Shown: positions 48,195 to 55,133 of the stretch, piece after piece
Numbering within the stretch: position 1 is the stretch's first letter
Layout: each line of letters starts with the position of its first letter
Source: a virus
Length of the DNA: 64,000 nucleotides
Reading direction: 5' to 3' (one strand)
Virus record (IMG/VR): IMGVR_UViG_3300036790_000270
Span: 53,212 to 117,211 of that record
Notes under the pieces: generated by a model
What the model was told of the DNA's origin: nothing
What the model saw: only the letters and a program-made list of their open reading frames with translations
The model's database searches: none
Program-made: the position numbers and the translations under genes

Positions 48195-49137
48195 GCGTAT
48201 TGCTAAAAAGGGTAGTTCAGGTCGTTCAAACCGGACGCCAGGGAAACACGGGGTAACGGACAAGGTAGCCGGGCGCCTGTTCGGGATACTTCAGAGAGAA
48301 AGCACGCGCAGGAACGTCGAGTACGATCTCCGCCAGCCTGTGTGGAAGATACAAGGTTACGACTTGTGCGCCGGGGACGGTGTCTTCGCTGACGACGAGG
48401 CGTTTCACCGGAACACGTCGCCCGGGATATTCGCCTATCACGCTCAGTTTGCCGCAGGAACAGCGTTTGCCCTCCCGGTTGAGGCGCACCTGTACGAGAT
48501 CAAGGAAGCGAATTACCTGAGCCTTCTAGCCGCCATGCGGCGCTGGCTGCCTGAAATGCACAAGATTCAGCCGAGCAGGCGGTTCCATCCGGTTCCGTAC
48601 CAGGAAGTTTCCGAGGGAGTATTCCGCGCCGGCCGCGTTACGGTAACGCTGCACCACGGTGACGGCGCCAGCGCTTCCCTTGACGGAGTCGATCCCTATA
48701 CGGCCGTGCTCGTCTTGCACGATCCGAACTCGATGCTCGCCTGGCCGCTGACACCCGAGTGGCTCTGGCAGCTGCACAATCGCACCAACCTGGTGACCCT
48801 GGTGAACACCATGGGGTGCAACGTAGCCGGGATCAAGCGCATAAGCCCGGAAGAGCGCGACGGGTGGTTTACCCGGGTTACCGCAGTCCTCAGCGTGTCC
48901 TCCCGGTGGCACGACACGCTGTTCGCCAGCCTGCACGGCGACCCGGCCCAGTGGGCGTACCTGATTACCGTGCCGCGTGCCTTCTGGGCAGCTACTGAGA
49001 AGGAAACCCTCCGGTCGTTTGAAAAGCACGGGTTCAAGCTTGATACCGCCTGGTACCGGACAGACCCGGTGCGGTTCGCGGAACTTCAGGAGCAGCATTT
49101 CCTGCGGAAAACAGAACGGGAGGCTCCCGGTGCCTGA
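48184..49137 (+). CDS. TcmP-like protein (three-Cys-motif partner), methyltransferase-like fold
   Basis: 317 residues from TTG 48184 with GGAGGACCCG upstream. The basic N-terminus precedes YDLCAGDGVF, like a SAM-binding glycine loop, then TSPGIFAYHAQ and a VEAHLYEIKEANYLSLL strand-helix where an acidic residue should hold the cofactor. This is the layout of TcmP family proteins, which pair with phage Gp37/Gp68 (DUF5131) radical-SAM-like proteins, and such a protein is encoded next. Family assignment is by motif and neighbour. Less G/C-biased codons than its flanks. Confidence 0.55.
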   Translation: MAGKRIAKKGSSGRSNRTPGKHGVTDKVAGRLFGILQRESTRRNVEYDLRQPVWKIQGYDLCAGDGVFADDEAFHRNTSPGIFAYHAQFAAGTAFALPVEAHLYEIKEANYLSLLAAMRRWLPEMHKIQPSRRFHPVPYQEVSEGVFRAGRVTVTLHHGDGASASLDGVDPYTAVLVLHDPNSMLAWPLTPEWLWQLHNRTNLVTLVNTMGCNVAGIKRISPEERDGWFTRVTAVLSVSSRWHDTLFASLHGDPAQWAYLITVPRAFWAATEKETLRSFEKHGFKLDTAWYRTDPVRFAELQEQHFLRKTEREAPGA

Positions 49138-50572
49138 TTACGGTCCCTACCGGGTTCATCCGTTCGCCGACGAGTTTCCTCTTCTTGTCAACGACGAGTT
49201 CGACGCACTGGTCGCCAGCATCAAGGCGAACGGCCTGTACCAGAACATCCTGCTCACCGCGGACCAGTCCACGATCGTAGACGGCCGCAACCGTTACCGG
49301 GCCTGTATAGCGGCCGGGCTTGACCCGGTGTTCGACGTTCTGGAAGCGAACGTCAGCGAACCGGACCTGCTCGACATGATCCTCGCACTTAACCTCGATC
49401 GCCGGCACCTGAACCAGGCCCAGCGGGCTCTTATCGCACGGGCGTACGAACGCTATTACGCAGATGCTGTTCCCGCGCCCGTACGTGATGAGACTGGAAA
49501 GTACGTTTCCGCAGGTGAAACCGAAGGACCAGATCTGGTCCCGCGGACGGACGATCCGTCTACGCGCTCTGCGGCAAAGGCGGCCAAGGTTACGGGCGCG
49601 TCGCGGACCGGGGTGACGATGGTGCGGGCGATCGAGCGGGACGCGCCGGACCTGATCCCGCGGATGGCGGCGGGCAAGTTGTCGTTGAACGCAGCGGAGG
49701 CTGAGCGCAAGGCCCGGGTCGCCAGGCAGCCGAAGCCCGAGGTGGTGAAGCCTGCGCCGGTCTTGCTGACGCTGCTGACGCACACGGGCGAGGAGTTTCC
49801 GTACCCGAAGCCGCTGCACCCGGCGTCGTTCAACGAGACGCGCGGCGACGGCATTTCCTGGGCCGCGTGGTCATGGAACCCGGTGACCGGCTGCCTGCAC
49901 GGGTGTGACTACTGCTATGCCCGGGAGATCGCCACGTCTACCCGGTTCGCCGCGGCGTACCCGGCCGGGTTCACCCCGCTGTTCCACCCCGAGCGGCTAG
50001 AGGCCCCGAACCACACCCGCGTGCCGGTTCCGCGCCGGGAAGATCCTGCTTACAAGCGCGTGTTCGTCTGCTCGATGGCGGACCTTTACGGGCGCTGGGT
50101 GCCCGACGGCTGGATCGAGCAGGTGCACGCTTCGATGGCGGCCAGCCCGCAGTGGCAGTACATCACCCTGACCAAGTTCCCGGAGCGGTACGAGACGCTG
50201 CCCCCGCCGCCGGGAGCCTGGGTCGGTACGTCCGTGGACGAGCAGAAGCGGGTCAAGCGGGCTGAGAGCGTGTTCTCCAAGCTGGAGGGTGCGGCGGTGA
50301 AGTGGCTTTCGCTGGAACCGTTGCGTGAGTCGCTAGCGTTTACGGACCTGTCCGTGTTTGACTGGGTGGTCATCGGCGGACAGACGGCTACGGTGCAGCC
50401 CGATGGCCCGGTAGGACGGTTCGCACCGCCGTTTGAGTGGGTAGCCCGGATCTGGGCGCAGGCGAAGGAAGCAGGCTGCCGGGTGCACTTGAAGCCGAAT
50501 TTGCTGATTAGTGACGGGCATCCGGGGATGCAGCTGCCCGACGAGTATCCGGAGGTGTCGTCTTATGATTGA
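49130..50572 (+). CDS. ParB domain fused to Gp37/Gp68 (DUF5131) radical-SAM-like domain
   Basis: 480 residues from GTG 49130 with GGGAGG upstream. Residues 1-100 are a ParB/KorB N-domain: HPFADEFP, LVASIKANGLYQNI, VDGRNRYRAC, then a helix-turn-helix region to about 200. Residues about 235-480 are DUF5131: WSWNPVTGCLHGCDYCYA (CxxxCxxC cluster-binding loop), FVCSMADLYG, YITLTKFPERY, GTSVDEQ, WLSLEPL and WVVIGGQ. Codon use changes near 49580: the first third is less G/C-biased. A DNA-targeting ParB part joined to a radical-SAM-like part suggests nucleic-acid modification (inference). Confidence 0.8.
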   Translation: MPDYGPYRVHPFADEFPLLVNDEFDALVASIKANGLYQNILLTADQSTIVDGRNRYRACIAAGLDPVFDVLEANVSEPDLLDMILALNLDRRHLNQAQRALIARAYERYYADAVPAPVRDETGKYVSAGETEGPDLVPRTDDPSTRSAAKAAKVTGASRTGVTMVRAIERDAPDLIPRMAAGKLSLNAAEAERKARVARQPKPEVVKPAPVLLTLLTHTGEEFPYPKPLHPASFNETRGDGISWAAWSWNPVTGCLHGCDYCYAREIATSTRFAAAYPAGFTPLFHPERLEAPNHTRVPVPRREDPAYKRVFVCSMADLYGRWVPDGWIEQVHASMAASPQWQYITLTKFPERYETLPPPPGAWVGTSVDEQKRVKRAESVFSKLEGAAVKWLSLEPLRESLAFTDLSVFDWVVIGGQTATVQPDGPVGRFAPPFEWVARIWAQAKEAGCRVHLKPNLLISDGHPGMQLPDEYPEVSSYD

Positions 50573-50789
50573 CTTCAGCGAGGCGCTGACCGCGATGAAG
50601 GCGGGAAAGCGGGTGACCCGCGCGGTGTGGGCGAGCGGGCGCGACGACTGGCACGGCGCGTTCGCCGAGATCCGGGAGGTTCCCGGTTACGAGCCGCAGA
50701 TCATGGTCGGCTATGCCGGCGGGACCCCCCGCCCGTTCGCCGGCGCCCAGTGGGACCTGCTTTCTGACGACTGGCAGGTTCTTGACTAA
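50565..50789 (+). CDS. Tad2-like anti-Thoeris protein (DUF2829)
   Basis: 74 residues from ATG 50565 with GGAGGTG upstream. FSEALTAMKAGKRVTRAVW matches the N-terminal DUF2829 signature (F-x-EAL-x-x-x-K-x-G-x-x-V-x-R-x-x-W), and WDLLSDDWQVLD matches its C-terminal D-L-L-x-x-D-W end. DUF2829 includes Tad2, which sequesters the cyclic ADP-ribose signal of the Thoeris defence. The middle is shorter and different from typical members, so ligand binding is unverified. Overlaps the ParB-radical-SAM gene. Confidence 0.75.
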   Translation: MIDFSEALTAMKAGKRVTRAVWASGRDDWHGAFAEIREVPGYEPQIMVGYAGGTPRPFAGAQWDLLSDDWQVLD

Positions 50790-50807
50790 ATGGCTACAGG
50801 AGGTGCC

Positions 50808-50964
50808 ATGAAGAGGTTTACCGTACCGCGCTGCGCGCATTGCGAGTCTGGCGCATTATGCCGGTGCCAAGGTTCACGCTGCCGCGCTGCGCGCACTGCG
50901 ACGCGGGTTCATTATGCCGGCGCCAAGGTTCACGCTGCCGCGCTGCGCGCACTGCGCCGGGGGC
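50808..50964 (+). repeat. Triple tandem duplication at the polymerase gene start
   Basis: Three copies begin at ATG 50808, 50858 and 50914 (offsets 50 and 56 bases, neither a multiple of 3). Each could encode a start of the form M-x-RFT-x-PRCAHC in its own frame. Copies 2 and 3 are almost identical. Only the first frame continues into the polymerase. Confidence 0.8.
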
Positions 50965-52178
50965 GTCTTATTGCCGTCCCCGGCTGGCTGCTGGACCGCG
51001 AGCGCGACTTCCAGAAGGCGTTCCGCCCCGCCGCCCTCGACGGCGTGCTCCTCGACCCCGTTCAGGTAGAGCGGCTGGCCGTGGAGCACGCCGGGGCCCG
51101 GGAGGCGTCCAGGAGGCGCGTGGAGGATGCTACCGGCGGCCAGGTGACCAACCCGAAGTCCAGTGCCCAGGTAGGGCCCTACCTGGCCGCCACCGGCCGT
51201 TACGACCTGCCGCTGAGCGAGCGGACCGGGAAGCCGGGCGCCGCCAAGGGGGTGCTGGAGCCCTACGCCTACCTGGGGGACCAGCTGGCCCGGGACATCC
51301 TCGGCTACCGGGAGCACGACACCGCGCTCGGCCTGCTGCTGGAGCCGCGCCGTGAGCTGATCGAGCACGGTGACGGCCGGGTTCGCACGTCCATCCTGAC
51401 GCTGGCTGCCAACACCGGAAGAACCAGCTCGCGGAATGAGAACCTGCAACAGGTGAGCCGCCAGGGCGGGATGCGCGCCTGCCACCTGGCCGAGCCCGGC
51501 TGCCTGATCATCTCCGCGGACTTCGCCTCGGTGGAGGTGCGGGTGGGCGCCGCCCTATCAGGTGATAGCGGCATGCAGGAAATGATTAGGATGGGCGACC
51601 GGTACCCGGCCCGCAAAAAGGAGTTCGATTTTCACTGGCGTACTGCTATCTCTGTGTGGGGGCAGGAGGCGACCAAGGAGAACAGGTACACCGCTAAGCG
51701 AATAAACTTTCAGAAGATGTACGGGGGGGCGCCCAAGGGCTGCGCGGCGGCGGTCGGCATCCCGCTCCCCGAGGCGCGGACCGTGTTCTCCGCGTTCGAG
51801 GCGCTCGCTCCCGGCTACGTCGCGTGGGACCAGTGGGTCCGCGACTCGGTGCGCGCCGGGATGAAGTCGTTCACCACCTACAGCGGCCGGGAGATCTGGC
51901 TGACCGGCAAGGGCGAGCACGCCGCCGGCAACGCCGCCATCCAGGGCACCGCCCGCGAGTTCCTGGTGGACGCCGTGGCCAAGTGGGTGGCCGGGCCGTG
52001 GGGCGGCGCGGTCATCATGCCGGTCCACGACGAGCTGATCGCCTTTGACATTCCCGGGGCGGAGGCCGCCGACGCGACCGCGTTCCTGGTCAGCTGCATG
52101 GAAGCGGAGCTGAACGGGGTGAAGATCATCGCCGAGGCGAACGAGCCGAGTCCGTATTGGCTGGACGCTTCGTTATAG
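50808..52178 (+). CDS. Family A DNA polymerase, polymerase domain only
   Basis: 456 residues from ATG 50808, chosen for AGGAGGTGCC upstream. Motif A is ISADFASVEVRV (Asp238, Glu243), motif B RYTAKRINFQKMYGG, motif C MPVHDELI (His407, Asp408, Glu409). Upstream thumb-like helices include TNPKSSAQVGPYLAATG. There is no 3'-5' exonuclease domain; one lies at the end of the primase fusion. The first about 50 residues are encoded by three tandem DNA copies read in shifted frames, so they are unlikely to be ancestral. Confidence 0.9.
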   Translation: MKRFTVPRCAHCESGALCRCQGSRCRAARTATRVHYAGAKVHAAALRALRRGRLIAVPGWLLDRERDFQKAFRPAALDGVLLDPVQVERLAVEHAGAREASRRRVEDATGGQVTNPKSSAQVGPYLAATGRYDLPLSERTGKPGAAKGVLEPYAYLGDQLARDILGYREHDTALGLLLEPRRELIEHGDGRVRTSILTLAANTGRTSSRNENLQQVSRQGGMRACHLAEPGCLIISADFASVEVRVGAALSGDSGMQEMIRMGDRYPARKKEFDFHWRTAISVWGQEATKENRYTAKRINFQKMYGGAPKGCAAAVGIPLPEARTVFSAFEALAPGYVAWDQWVRDSVRAGMKSFTTYSGREIWLTGKGEHAAGNAAIQGTAREFLVDAVAKWVAGPWGGAVIMPVHDELIAFDIPGAEAADATAFLVSCMEAELNGVKIIAEANEPSPYWLDASL

Positions 52179-52203
52179 GTGTGACGCGGGGTAAGCTGCG
52201 CTC

Positions 52204-52407
52204 ATGAGCGATACCGAAAGCTCCACCACGTGGCCCAGGCTGCTAACGGTGGTCGAAGTGGCGAAAGTCCTGCGCGTCTCCAAGATGACCGTGTACCGGA
52301 TGGTGCACGACGGCGAGCTGCGCGCGGTGAAGGTGGGCCGCGGCTTCCGGGTGGAGGCTGCCTCCCTGCGCGAGCTGCTGCGCGCCAACGCGGTGCCCGT
52401 CAAGTGA
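52204..52407 (+). CDS. Excisionase/MerR-type helix-turn-helix protein
   Basis: 67 residues from ATG 52204. LLTVVEVAKVLRVSKMTVYRMVHDG is the classic HTH_17 (excisionase-family) fold, followed by the wing ELRAVKVGRGFRV. Could be a small DNA-binding regulator or recombination directionality factor; no integrase is in the window. GTGA overlap with the next gene. Confidence 0.8.
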   Translation: MSDTESSTTWPRLLTVVEVAKVLRVSKMTVYRMVHDGELRAVKVGRGFRVEAASLRELLRANAVPVK

Positions 52408-52532
52408 TCACCGCCGCCGGGGTCTCCGGCAGCCTCAGCATCCTCGGGCTGCACGTCAGCGCCTGGACCGCGCTGGTCGCCACCGGGTTTTTCGCCCTCG
52501 GCCTGTTCGTGCACGGAAAATGGGGGAAATAG
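52404..52532 (+). CDS. Single-span membrane micro-protein
   Basis: 42 residues from GTG 52404. One span (WTALVATGFFALGLFV) and a basic end HGKWGK. Coupled to the HTH gene. Confidence 0.5.
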   Translation: MITAAGVSGSLSILGLHVSAWTALVATGFFALGLFVHGKWGK

Positions 52533-52533
52533 C

Positions 52534-52659
52534 ATGAGCCTGGTCAAGAACAGCAAGGCGCCTTACGTCCAGTGCGCGCTACGCTGCAGTACCTGCCAGC
52601 AGGTATGCACCGCCCAGCGTGGCCACGCCGCCATGGCCGGGCACAGCTGCGGTCACTAG
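52534..52659 (+). CDS. Cys/His-rich micro-protein
   Basis: 41 residues from ATG 52534, after GGGGGAAATAG. QCALRCSTCQQVC and HSCGH give five Cys and three His. Likely a zinc knuckle. Role unknown. Confidence 0.55.
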   Translation: MSLVKNSKAPYVQCALRCSTCQQVCTAQRGHAAMAGHSCGH

Positions 52660-52673
52660 CCAAGGAGGAAAAC

Positions 52674-53069
52674 ATGACGCTGCAGGAAAACATGACGCTG
52701 CAGGACTACCGCTGCCTCTTCCGCGACCCGGCCGTCCCGCTCGGCCCCGAGAAACTGGAACTGCGCCGCCTGGTACTCAAGCAGGCGGAAGCCCACCCGG
52801 ACACCTTCAACATGACCGAATGGGAACTGTCGGCCGGCTGCCGCACCACCCGCTGCATCGCCGGCTGGGCGCAGTTCTTCGCCCGCGGGCAGGTCAACCA
52901 GCAGGAGGGCAGTTCCTTCGTGGAAACTGACGCGATCCGGCTGCTCGGCCTGACCGAGGAGGAGTTCTTCGACGTGGACGAGGCCGATGACCTGTTTCAC
53001 CTTGCTGACACGCCGGCCGTTGACCGGCTGCGTTACCTTGCCCGCGACCCGGAGGGAACTGAGCAGTGA
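52674..53069 (+). CDS. Unknown protein, paralogue of the one at 54289
   Basis: 131 residues from ATG 52674 with AAGGAGGAAAAC upstream. The first six codons are duplicated in tandem (MTLQEN, MTLQDY). KLELRRLVLKQAEAHPDTF, WELSAGCRTTRCIAGWAQF and DAIRLLGLTEEEFF recur nearly residue for residue in the - strand gene at 54289-54744. Function unknown; the CxTTRC segment could be a metal site. Confidence 0.65.
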   Translation: MTLQENMTLQDYRCLFRDPAVPLGPEKLELRRLVLKQAEAHPDTFNMTEWELSAGCRTTRCIAGWAQFFARGQVNQQEGSSFVETDAIRLLGLTEEEFFDVDEADDLFHLADTPAVDRLRYLARDPEGTEQ

Positions 53070-53419
53070 ACAGCAGCGACGACATCATCTACCAGCAGGC
53101 AACCGGGCAGCTCCCGGGCCAGGGTGAAACCCTGTTCAATCCCGATGACGAGCTCACCGACCAGGACGTGCTGTCTTTCATCGGCCAGCACGCCGGCACC
53201 GTCGCGATGACCACGTTCCCGCTGCGGATGGAACCCGGCGGCGGGCACCCCGGGGACAAGGTGTTCTACGCCCCGGTGCCTACCCGCGACCCGGAGCTGT
53301 TCATCGCCATCGGGTTCCGGTTCGGTTACCCGTCCGCCGACCAGATGGAAAACTACAAGGCCCGCTGGGCGTCCCTCAACGGCCCGATGACCCGCCAGGA
53401 ACTCGGCGCGCTGCGGTGA
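53066..53419 (+). CDS. Unknown protein
   Basis: 117 residues from GTG 53066, overlapping the previous stop. Mixed alpha/beta (DVLSFIGQHAGTVAMTTF, LFIAIGFRFGYP). No motif. GTGA overlap with the next gene. Confidence 0.6.
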   Translation: MNSSDDIIYQQATGQLPGQGETLFNPDDELTDQDVLSFIGQHAGTVAMTTFPLRMEPGGGHPGDKVFYAPVPTRDPELFIAIGFRFGYPSADQMENYKARWASLNGPMTRQELGALR

Positions 53420-53517
53420 AAACCTTCCTCGACTGGCTCTTCGACCAGCTGTACGGGCTGTGGATATCCCTGTTCCCGCCCCGGGAGGACCCCGGCGGCC
53501 AGCCGCCGTCAGACTGA
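53416..53517 (+). CDS. Micro-protein with amphipathic helix
   Basis: 33 residues from GTG 53416. FLDWLFDQLYGLWISLF is aromatic-rich and could lie on the membrane. The C-terminus is Pro-rich. Function unknown. Confidence 0.45.
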   Translation: MKTFLDWLFDQLYGLWISLFPPREDPGGQPPSD

Positions 53518-53560
53518 CGACCGGAACCCGTTAACGCCGAAGTCCTCCGTAAGGGGGAAC

Positions 53561-54001
53561 ATGCCAGTACGCCGCCGCCCGGCCGCCAGGGAGGCAAGCC
53601 AGGCAAACCGGAACCGCAACCGCAACCGGGCGGAAGGCGCGGTATGGCGCCGCATCGTGCAGGGCGTGCTGTCCCGCGACCTGCGCGTCTGCTGGATTTG
53701 CCGCCACCCGGGCGCCAACGCGGCCGACCACGTCATCCCGGTTACCGAGCGTCCCGACCTCGCCCTGTCCGCCGCCAACCTGCGGGCCGTGCACTCGGCC
53801 AGCCGCGCCGGGGGCGGGGAATGCCGCGTCTGCTCCGTCGCCGCCACCGTGAAAGCCGGGGCGCCCGTGCGCGTCTTCTGCAATGAGATTAAAGGCTCCG
53901 GCAGCATCGAGCGCGCCCGGCGCATCATCGAGACGCGAACCGGGCTTGCCCTCGGATCACAGTCCAGCGGCAAGCCCGGCGGTGAGCGTGACTGGGAATG
54001 A
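53561..54001 (+). CDS. HNH endonuclease
   Basis: 146 residues from ATG 53561 (GGGGGAAC upstream). Basic N-terminus (RRRPAAREASQANRNRN), then VCWICRHPGANAADHVIPVTERPDL and SAANLRAVHSASR: the CxxC, DHV and final N...H residues of an HNH site. A second CRVC follows. Phage HNH proteins of this size often help terminase cut cos ends, but no terminase is near. Last gene of the + strand replication block. Confidence 0.8.
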   Translation: MPVRRRPAAREASQANRNRNRNRAEGAVWRRIVQGVLSRDLRVCWICRHPGANAADHVIPVTERPDLALSAANLRAVHSASRAGGGECRVCSVAATVKAGAPVRVFCNEIKGSGSIERARRIIETRTGLALGSQSSGKPGGERDWE

Positions 54002-54047
54002 GCGCGGCGCGTGCCAATTGGGTTCCGTGCGCTGTTTGGCCGCCCGC
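54002..54047 (+). repeat. Conserved-loop hairpin (unit 48)
   Basis: Loop 54009-54038 carries GGGTTCCGT; closing arms GCGGC/GCCGC. It begins at the stop codon of the HNH gene, between convergent gene blocks. Confidence 0.75.
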
Positions 54048-54056
54048 ATTTCCCCG

Positions 54057-54146
54057 TTACTTAATGTGCAGGAACATGTGCAGCCGCAATTCCTCCGCGC
54101 TCTTGAACGACTCCGGGCACACCTTGCACCGGTACGGGCCGCTCAT
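54057..54146 (-). CDS. C2H2 zinc-finger micro-protein
   Basis: 29 residues from ATG 54146. YRCKVCPESFKSAEELRLHMFLH is a full classical C2H2 finger: C-x2-C-x12-H-x4-H with the Phe and Leu core residues. Such eukaryote-like fingers are rare but known in phages and in Ros/MucR proteins. ATGA overlap with the gene upstream. Confidence 0.6.
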   Translation of the reverse strand: MSGPYRCKVCPESFKSAEELRLHMFLHIK

Positions 54147-54292
54147 GTATTCCCGCACGCGCTAAGGTGCCGGACCCGCAGCAGCAGCTGATGCCGCCGC
54201 ACCGGCCGGAACGGGGCGCACGACGGGCACAGGCCGCCCAGCTTCGGGTCCCCGCCCGGCCGCAGGCACGACACGCACAGGTGCGCGCTCAC
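54143..54292 (-). CDS. Zn-ribbon micro-protein
   Basis: 49 residues from GTG 54292. LCVSCLRPGG and LCPSCAPF form two CxxC pairs, then a basic helix (RPVRRHQLLLRVRHL). Overlaps both neighbours by 4 bases. Confidence 0.6.
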   Translation of the reverse strand: MSAHLCVSCLRPGGDPKLGGLCPSCAPFRPVRRHQLLLRVRHLSACGNT

Positions 54293-54744
54293 GCTGCCGC
54301 CTCCGCTACGGCCGCCAGCTTCCGCAGTTGCTCCAGGGCCCCGCTTTCCCGGGCGTAGAACAGCCCCGAAGTCAGGCCGGAACCGCGGTAGAAATCGTCG
54401 TAGCTAAGGCCCAGCAGCGTGATCGCGTCCATCCCGGTAACCGGGATACCCTGCTCCGTGTCGCCGTTCGGGAATACCTCACCACGGACGAGGAACTGCG
54501 CCCAGCCGGCAACGCACCGCGTGGTACCGCACTCCTGGTCCAGTTCCCAGTAGCCCATGTCGAAGGTGCCCGGGTTCGCCTCTGCCTGCTTCAGCACCAT
54601 CCTCCGCAGTTCCAGCTGCTCCGCGGTGACCGCAGTTCCCGGGTCGCGCCAGGGGATGCGCTCGTCGTCAGCTGATTCCGTTTCCGGGTCGCTCCAGGGG
54701 ATGGGGATGCGCTCGTCGTCAGCAGGCCGTTCGCTTTCTTCCAC
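54289..54744 (-). CDS. Unknown protein, paralogue of the one at 52674
   Basis: 151 residues from ATG 54744. The first 40 residues contain a duplicated, acidic DDERI-PW-DPET unit. The rest parallels the protein at 52674: QLELRRMVLKQAEANPGTF, CGTTRCVAGWAQF, DAITLLGLSYDDFY. Lies on the opposite strand about 1.2 kb away, so an inverted duplication. Function unknown. Confidence 0.65.
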   Translation of the reverse strand: MEESERPADDERIPIPWSDPETESADDERIPWRDPGTAVTAEQLELRRMVLKQAEANPGTFDMGYWELDQECGTTRCVAGWAQFLVRGEVFPNGDTEQGIPVTGMDAITLLGLSYDDFYRGSGLTSGLFYARESGALEQLRKLAAVAEAAA

Positions 54745-54762
54745 GCTCTGTCCTTTCCCTCG

Positions 54763-54906
54763 TCAGTACCGGGCGTCGCAGACCTGGCAGTGATGCTGCC
54801 CGTCGTGCCCGCGGTCCAGGTCGCACGCGTGCTGCATCTCGGGATGCTGAGGGGGACGGGTTCCCCCCCGGACCGTGCAGGCCGGCTTACTTTCCTTTTT
54901 CGCCAT
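54763..54906 (-). CDS. Cys/His-rich micro-protein
   Basis: 47 residues from ATG 54906 with AAGGA upstream. ACTVRGG, HACDLDRGHDGQHHCQVCDA offer four Cys and five His. Zinc-binding likely. Role unknown. Confidence 0.55.
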   Translation of the reverse strand: MAKKESKPACTVRGGTRPPQHPEMQHACDLDRGHDGQHHCQVCDARY

Positions 54907-54913
54907 CATGTCC

Positions 54914-54997
54914 TTACCGGTGGTAGTCGCGGGCACCGCAGTTGTTGCAGCGGTACAGGATGTTCGGCTCGCCGTAGCAGGGGGGCAGGGTTGGCAT
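54914..54997 (-). CDS. Zn-ribbon micro-protein
   Basis: 27 residues from ATG 54997, chosen for AGGAAAGGAAAA upstream. CYGEPNILYRCNNCGARDY; the YRCNNCG turn recurs as YRCENCG near the end of the protein at 55134-55529. Extremely short, but with a strong ribosome site. Confidence 0.5.
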   Translation of the reverse strand: MPTLPPCYGEPNILYRCNNCGARDYHR

Positions 54998-55026
54998 TCG
55001 GGTATTTTCCTTTCCTAGGCGGCTTA

Positions 55027-55040
55027 GTGCCACGTGGCAC
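55027..55040 (+). promoter_or_regulatory. 14-bp palindrome GTGCCACGTGGCAC
   Basis: Perfect palindrome, identical to the one at 61108-61121. It lies 30 bases upstream of the start of the 27-residue - strand gene. A probable operator for a dimeric regulator. Confidence 0.45.
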
Positions 55041-55047
55041 CAGGGGG

Positions 55048-55123
55048 GTGCCGGGCGCGGGCCGCGGGGCGTGATGGATTTGGGTCTCGTGCTGCAATTG
55101 GCCCCGGCTCCCGCGCCCGGCAC
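55048..55123 (+). repeat. Conserved-loop hairpin with long stem (unit 49)
   Basis: Arms 55048-55070 and 55101-55123: outer 14 bp (GTGCCGGGCGCGGG) pair perfectly and the inner GGGGC/GCCCC closes loop 55071-55100. The first 21 loop bases equal those of the array unit at 40680, so the two share an origin. Confidence 0.9.
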
Positions 55124-55133
55124 GATCACGGGG

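Noticed and set aside
53515-53560. A - strand match to the loop box (CCGGAACCC)
   Set aside because: Only four bases separate the box from the expected loop start, and no stem forms.
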